Origin: JBFWWW01 sp050245975
GTDB lineage: Bacteria; Pseudomonadota; Alphaproteobacteria; Rhizobiales; Hyphomicrobiaceae
Length of the DNA stretch: 36,101 bases
Direction: 5' to 3'
Assembly (NCBI GenBank): GCA_050245975.1
Contig: JBFWWW010000017.1
Coordinates: 1 to 36,101, forward strand
The notes under the pieces are model-generated. The model searched no databases. It was not told the DNA's origin and worked only from the letters and a program-made list of their open reading frames with translations. This document shows positions 32,233 to 36,101 of the stretch, one piece after another. The position numbers were made by a program, and so were the translations under genes. The stretch's first letter is position 1; every line of letters begins with the position of its first letter.

Positions 32233-32285
32233 GCTTTGGCGGCGTCCCGGATCACGGGGCGCACCGCCACGGGGGATATTCCGCA

Positions 32286-34535
32286 ATGATGCCGCTCGCC
32301 GGCTATGCCGATCGCCTGTCCGTCCGACCCGGCGAGACCATTGCCTTCAAGGTGTCGAGCCGATCGGCAGCGCCCTATGCGGCGCGTCTCGTGCGCGTCG
32401 TCTCGGCCGATCCCAACCCGGCCGGACCCGGCATCATCGAGGATGCCGTCGCCGCCGACTTCGAGGGCACGTTCGCCTCGCGCGTACAGCCCGTGCACCT
32501 GGGGTCCTATGGCTGGATCGCGGATGCCGCCGCGCTGGGCGCGCTGGGCGGGCTCACCGCGGCAGCCACCGTCTGGCCCACCTCCATTGGTCCGGGCGAA
32601 CGCTGCGCGCTCACCGTCCAGGACCGGTCGGGCAAGCCGTGCCTGCAACTTGGGATCGACGCCGGCGGACACGCCTTCGCCGTCGTCGCCGGCACGCGCG
32701 TCGAGGGCAGGGAGCCGCTGCGCGCGCGCGGCTGGGTTCGTCTCTGGGTGACGCGCGATCAGGCGACCGGCGAGGTCACCCTCGGGGCGGTGCCGCTGCG
32801 GCTCGGGCAGGCCGCAGGCCAGCCGGCCCTCGTTTCGGCGCGCGGGGCCGGGACCGCGCTGGAGCCCGGCGCCATCGTCATCGCCGGCACCGCCACCGGC
32901 GCCGATCCGTCGCGCTTCAACGGCAAGATCGAGCGGCCGTTCATCGCCGGCCGCGCGCTGTCGCCATCCGAGATCGAGCAGGCGGCCCGTGGTGAAGCCG
33001 TCGCCGGCATCGTCGCGTCCTGGGATTTCGCGCAGGGCATGTCGTCGACGCGCATCCACGACGCCGGACCGCACAAGCTGAAGGGCACGCTCGTCAATCT
33101 TCCCGGCCGCGCGATGACGGGCGCGTCATGGACGGGCCGCGAGATGTGCTGGCGGCATGCGCCCGAGCAGTACGCCGCCATCCATTTCCACGACGACGAC
33201 ATCTACGACTGCGGCTGGGAGACGGACTTCACCTGGACCGTTCCGGCCGGCACCCGCTCCGGCGCCTACGCGGCGCGCCTGTCGTGCGGGGATGCGGAGG
33301 AGAACATTCCGTTCTTCGTCGTGCCGCCGCGCGGCACCCGCTCGGCCGATCTCGCCGTCCTCGTCTCGACCTTCACCTACACCGTCTATCACAACCATGC
33401 GCGGCCGGAGTGGCTCGTCGATCCGAAATGGAAGGGCGACTGGATCGCGCAGGCTGCGAGCTGGAAGGCCTATCCCAACAATCCCGGCGAGCACCGCGAC
33501 TACGGCCTGTCGACCTACAACTACCACACCGACGGCAGCGGCATCGCGCATGCCTCATGGCTCAGGCCGATGCTCAACGTGCGCTCGGGCTACATCACCT
33601 ATCCCTATCCCGATATCCGCGCCTCGGGCCTCAGGCACTTTCCCGCCGACACGCATCTCTTCGCCTGGCTCGAGGCCAAGGGCTACAGCTACGACGTCAT
33701 CACCGACCTGGAGCTCGACGAGGAAGGCTACGACCTGCTGCGGCCCTATCGCGTCGTGACCACCGGCTCGCATCCCGAGTATCACACCGCGCGCATGCTC
33801 GACGCGCTCGAGACCTATCGCGACCGCGGCGGCCGCTTCCTCTACCTCGGCGGCAACGGCTTCTACTGGAAGATCGCGCGCCACCCGGAGTGCCCGGCCG
33901 CCATCGAGATCCGCAGGGCGGAGGGCGGCATCCGCGCGTGGGCGGCCGAGCCCGGCGAGTACTACAACGCCTTCGACGGCGAGTATGGCGGGCTGTGGCG
34001 CCGCAACGGCCGCCCGCCGCAGAGCCTGGCCGGCGTCGGCTTCACCGCCCAGGGCAACTTCGTCGGCTCGCACTACCGCCGCCAGGCCGGCGCGTCCGAC
34101 CCGCGCGCGGCGTGGATCTTCGCCGGCGTCGCCGACGAGCGGATCGGCGGCTTCGGTCTCTCGGGCCACGGTGCCGCCGGCTTCGAGCTCGACCGCGCCG
34201 ACAAGCGCCTCGGCACGCCCGATCACGCGCTGGTGCTTGCGAGCTCCGAAGGCCACGAGCCGGAAGCGCCGTGGGTGCTGGTGCCCGAGGAGCAGCTCAC
34301 CCACATCACGACGATCCCCGGCGCGCCGCCGCGGGACCTCATCAAGGCCGACATGACGTTCTTCGAGACGCCGGCCGACGGTGCGGTGTTCTCGACCGGC
34401 TCCATCACCTTTTGCGGCAGCCTGCCGCCCGACGGCTACGACAACAACGTGTCGCGCATCGTCGGCAACGTGCTCGACCGCTTCCTCGATCCCGATGCGC
34501 GCTTTCCCCTGCCGCCGCCCGCTCCTCCGGCCTAG
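32286..34535 (+). CDS. N,N-dimethylformamidase large (beta) subunit-like protein
   Basis: A 749-residue protein. The ATG at 32286 is preferred because relatives begin close to G-Y-A-D-R-L-S-V-R-P-G-E-T and GGGGGAT lies 9 bases upstream; an earlier ATG at 32208 would add 26 unrelated residues. The first ~310 residues include a jelly-roll/LamG-like part (F-N-G-K-I-E-R-P-F-I-A-G). The C-terminal two thirds match the DMFase large-subunit domain. T-T-G-S-H-P-E-Y-H-T supplies His496 and Glu498, the H-x-E pair expected to hold the mononuclear iron, and Tyr residues lie in F-T-Y-T-V-Y-H-N-H. Known DMFases hydrolyse formamides and need a small subunit, which is absent here, so the substrate is open. 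Confidence 0.82.
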   Translation: MMPLAGYADRLSVRPGETIAFKVSSRSAAPYAARLVRVVSADPNPAGPGIIEDAVAADFEGTFASRVQPVHLGSYGWIADAAALGALGGLTAAATVWPTSIGPGERCALTVQDRSGKPCLQLGIDAGGHAFAVVAGTRVEGREPLRARGWVRLWVTRDQATGEVTLGAVPLRLGQAAGQPALVSARGAGTALEPGAIVIAGTATGADPSRFNGKIERPFIAGRALSPSEIEQAARGEAVAGIVASWDFAQGMSSTRIHDAGPHKLKGTLVNLPGRAMTGASWTGREMCWRHAPEQYAAIHFHDDDIYDCGWETDFTWTVPAGTRSGAYAARLSCGDAEENIPFFVVPPRGTRSADLAVLVSTFTYTVYHNHARPEWLVDPKWKGDWIAQAASWKAYPNNPGEHRDYGLSTYNYHTDGSGIAHASWLRPMLNVRSGYITYPYPDIRASGLRHFPADTHLFAWLEAKGYSYDVITDLELDEEGYDLLRPYRVVTTGSHPEYHTARMLDALETYRDRGGRFLYLGGNGFYWKIARHPECPAAIEIRRAEGGIRAWAAEPGEYYNAFDGEYGGLWRRNGRPPQSLAGVGFTAQGNFVGSHYRRQAGASDPRAAWIFAGVADERIGGFGLSGHGAAGFELDRADKRLGTPDHALVLASSEGHEPEAPWVLVPEEQLTHITTIPGAPPRDLIKADMTFFETPADGAVFSTGSITFCGSLPPDGYDNNVSRIVGNVLDRFLDPDARFPLPPPAPPA

Positions 34536-34594
34536 CGTTTTTCCGGCTTGGTTGGAAACACTCTCAACCTGTCATCCCGGCCGAGCGCCCCCAC

Positions 34595-34631
34595 TGTCAT
34601 CCCCGCCGGCACGCGCCCTCCTTGTCATCCC
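34595..34631 (+). repeat. 37-bp exact direct repeat, copy 1
   Basis: Identical base for base to 34781-34817, at a distance of 186 bases. It spans the end of one partial REP-like unit and the start of the next, so a whole unit junction has been copied. Confidence 0.92.
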
Positions 34632-34780
34632 CGCCGAAGCGAAGCGGAGAGCGGGGACCCAGGACCACAGGCACGCGCCGTGTTTGTGTCGCTGGGTCCC
34701 GGATGGCCGCTGCGCGGCCTCCGGGATGACAGATGGAGAGCGAAATTCTGGGATGACGGGTGGAGGGCCAATTCTCACCG

Positions 34781-34817
34781 TGTCATCCCCGCCGGCACGC
34801 GCCCTCCTTGTCATCCC
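34781..34817 (+). repeat. 37-bp exact direct repeat, copy 2
   Basis: Second copy of the sequence at 34595-34631. It leads directly into the third full REP-like unit (34810-34846). Confidence 0.92.
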
Positions 34818-34877
34818 GGCCGAGCGCAGCGAGAGCCGGGACCCAGCGTCTTGCGAGCCGGCCTGACCCTGAAACGC

Positions 34878-36101
34878 CTAGCTGATGGGCCTTGCGATCT
34901 CCGGCGGCACGGTGCGCTGGTAGGCCTGGCCGATGGCGAGCAGGCGCGCCTCGGCGAACGGTCGCCCGACGATCTGGATGCCGTTCGGGTGCTCGCCCTT
35001 GGCGCGCGGCACCGGCAGCGCGATGGTCGGCAGGCCCAGGTAGTTGAGCGGCCGCGTGTACTTCACCACGCGCCCCATGGCCGCCTGCAGCGTCGGCCCG
35101 CCGGGCACGTCGAGCTCCGCGATGGTCGGGATCGGGTCGGCGAAGATCGGCAGGATGGCGACATCGACGTCCTTGAACGTCTCGTCGAGCGTCTTCTGCA
35201 CGTAGGTGCCGCGCGCGCGCAACGCCGTCAGGTGATCGACGGCCGCGATGAAGTGCCCCACCTCCAGCCGCGCCCGCAGCTGCGGACCGTAGTCGTCGGC
35301 GCGCGTATCCATGTAGGCGGCATGACCGGCGGCGGCGTCGGGCATCTGCACGAGCTGCACGAGCTGGTCGAGCGTCGTCCAGTCGGGGAAGCGGCAGGCC
35401 GCGCGCGTCAGCCCCGCATCCGTGAGCACGGCGAGCGCGGCTTCCAGCATCTTCTGCACGCGCGGATCGGCCTCGCGCACCAGCGCCTCGTCGATGCCGA
35501 TGCGCAGCCCGCGCACCGGCTCGTCGAGCCGGCCGACATAGTCGGGGACCGGGACGCTTGCCGCTGCGGGATCGCGCGGATCGGGGCCGGCGATGAGACC
35601 GAGCGCCAGCGCCAGGTCCTCCACGTGCCGCGCCAGCACGCCGATGGTGTCGAGCGCCGGCGCCAGCGGCATCGCGCCCGCGCGGCTGACGCGGCCCCAG
35701 GTCGGCTTGATGGAGGCAATGCCGCACGCCGCGGCCGGCAGGCGCAACGATCCGCCGGTGTCCGAGCCGAGGCCGAAGGGAATCGCGCCGTAGGCGACCG
35801 AGCAGGCGGTGCCCGACGACGAGCCGCCGGTGATGCGCGTCGGGTCCCACGGGTTGCGCGCGTGCCCGGCGACGTAGTTGTGTCCGGTCGGGTTGAAGGC
35901 GAATTCGGTCAGGTGCAGCGTCGCGATCTGCAGAGCGCCGGCCGACTTGAAGCGGGCGAGCACGGTGGCGTCCTCGCGCGCCGGTGCGTCGGCGCGGATG
36001 CGCGCGCCCCAGCTCGCGATGTGTCCCTTGCGGTCGAACATGTCCTTGTGCGCCAGCGGCACGCCGGCGAGGGGGCCGCCGGGCTGGCCGTTCAGCTCGA
36101 C
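34878..36101 (-). CDS. Amidase signature family protein (5' end outside window)
   Basis: The minus-strand frame is open to the window edge, giving the last 407 residues of an amidase; a GTG at 36062 is an internal codon because the frame upstream still reads as conserved G-P-L-A-G-V-P-L-A-H-K-D. The Ser-cisSer-Lys triad is intact: Lys in A-H-K-D-M-F, the cis-Ser in G-G-S-S-S-G-T and the nucleophile Ser in G-S-D-T-G-G-S-L-R. The C-terminal half contains a 9-bp repeat giving Q-L-V twice. The family hydrolyses amides of many kinds and includes Asp/Glu-tRNA amidotransferase GatA, but no gatB or gatC is visible and the G-T-A-C-S-V-A loop fits a stand-alone amidase. It converges on the DMFase-like gene across the repeats. 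Confidence 0.9.
   Translation of the reverse strand, partial: VELNGQPGGPLAGVPLAHKDMFDRKGHIASWGARIRADAPAREDATVLARFKSAGALQIATLHLTEFAFNPTGHNYVAGHARNPWDPTRITGGSSSGTACSVAYGAIPFGLGSDTGGSLRLPAAACGIASIKPTWGRVSRAGAMPLAPALDTIGVLARHVEDLALALGLIAGPDPRDPAAASVPVPDYVGRLDEPVRGLRIGIDEALVREADPRVQKMLEAALAVLTDAGLTRAACRFPDWTTLDQLVQLVQMPDAAAGHAAYMDTRADDYGPQLRARLEVGHFIAAVDHLTALRARGTYVQKTLDETFKDVDVAILPIFADPIPTIAELDVPGGPTLQAAMGRVVKYTRPLNYLGLPTIALPVPRAKGEHPNGIQIVGRPFAEARLLAIGQAYQRTVPPEIARPIS

Larger units (their letters stand above)
34536..34877. repeat. Cluster of REP-like palindromic repeats
   Basis: This 342-base gap holds three full GTCATCCC...GGGACCCAG units: 34624-34662 (+), 34692-34730 (inverted) and 34810-34846 (+). 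Partial units lie near 34571, 34596, 34748 and 34782. Each full unit can fold by pairing its CCCSGC and GCSGGG arms. A 37-bp stretch, 34595-34631, recurs exactly at 34781-34817. Such elements are common between convergent genes in alphaproteobacteria. I see no gene here. Confidence 0.85.

Overview
This is a GC-rich window with dense coding on both strands. It looks like a chromosomal segment of an alphaproteobacterium, possibly Hyphomicrobiales or Rhodospirillales. The clues are a DUF1489 protein (a family largely restricted to alphaproteobacteria), a glnB-glnA pair beside an NAD(P)HX repair gene, CPD photolyase, several YkuD L,D-transpeptidases and GTCATCCC...GGGACCCAG palindromic repeats. 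I see no rRNA, tRNA, CRISPR array, transposase or phage gene. No lower taxonomic rank can be defended from the sequence alone.

Layout. 1-1373 (+): end of an MgtE Mg2+ channel gene, a GNAT acetyltransferase and a LysE-type exporter. 1395-4364 (-): a secreted amidohydrolase, a periplasmic coiled-coil protein and a DUF4287/DUF5655 protein. 4519-13100: a leucine/isovalerate catabolic block (isovaleryl-CoA dehydrogenase, thiolase, methylcrotonoyl-CoA carboxylase beta and alpha subunits) interleaved with small envelope proteins, a rhodanese and a truncated flavoprotein remnant. 13193-16105: DUF1489 protein, PLP aminotransferase, DUF4846 protein and a small membrane protein. 16148-18246 (-): glnB-glnA with a classical terminator downstream and, upstream, a good sigma-54 -24/-12 element plus an NtrC-like dyad. 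18338-23945 (+): NAD(P)HX epimerase/dehydratase, a NitT/TauT-type ABC importer (ATPase, permease, binding protein) and a tartrate/D-malate-type dehydrogenase. 24024-29617 (+): TPR protein, photolyase, L,D-transpeptidase and an overlapping DUF1326-DUF2182 pair. 29620-32155: a methylglutaconyl-CoA hydratase-like crotonase (-), divergent from a large L,D-transpeptidase (+). 32286-36101: an N,N-dimethylformamidase large-subunit-like protein (+), a cluster of REP-like palindromes, and an amidase (-) cut by the window edge.

How it fits together. Ivd, MccAB and the LiuC-like hydratase give three consecutive steps of leucine degradation from isovaleryl-CoA; the thiolase could act on the acetoacetyl-CoA end. 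HMG-CoA lyase is not in the window. A similar AT-rich 15-bp motif lies upstream of ivd and over the predicted start of the distant liuC-like gene, suggesting a shared regulator. Nitrogen assimilation (glnBA) has its own nitrogen-responsive promoter signature.

The least understood candidates for new biology are the Cys-rich DUF1326 / Met- and Cys-rich DUF2182 overlapping pair, the orphan DMFase-like large subunit, the ABC permease with an extra two-cysteine loop, and short tandem duplications sitting on stop codons.
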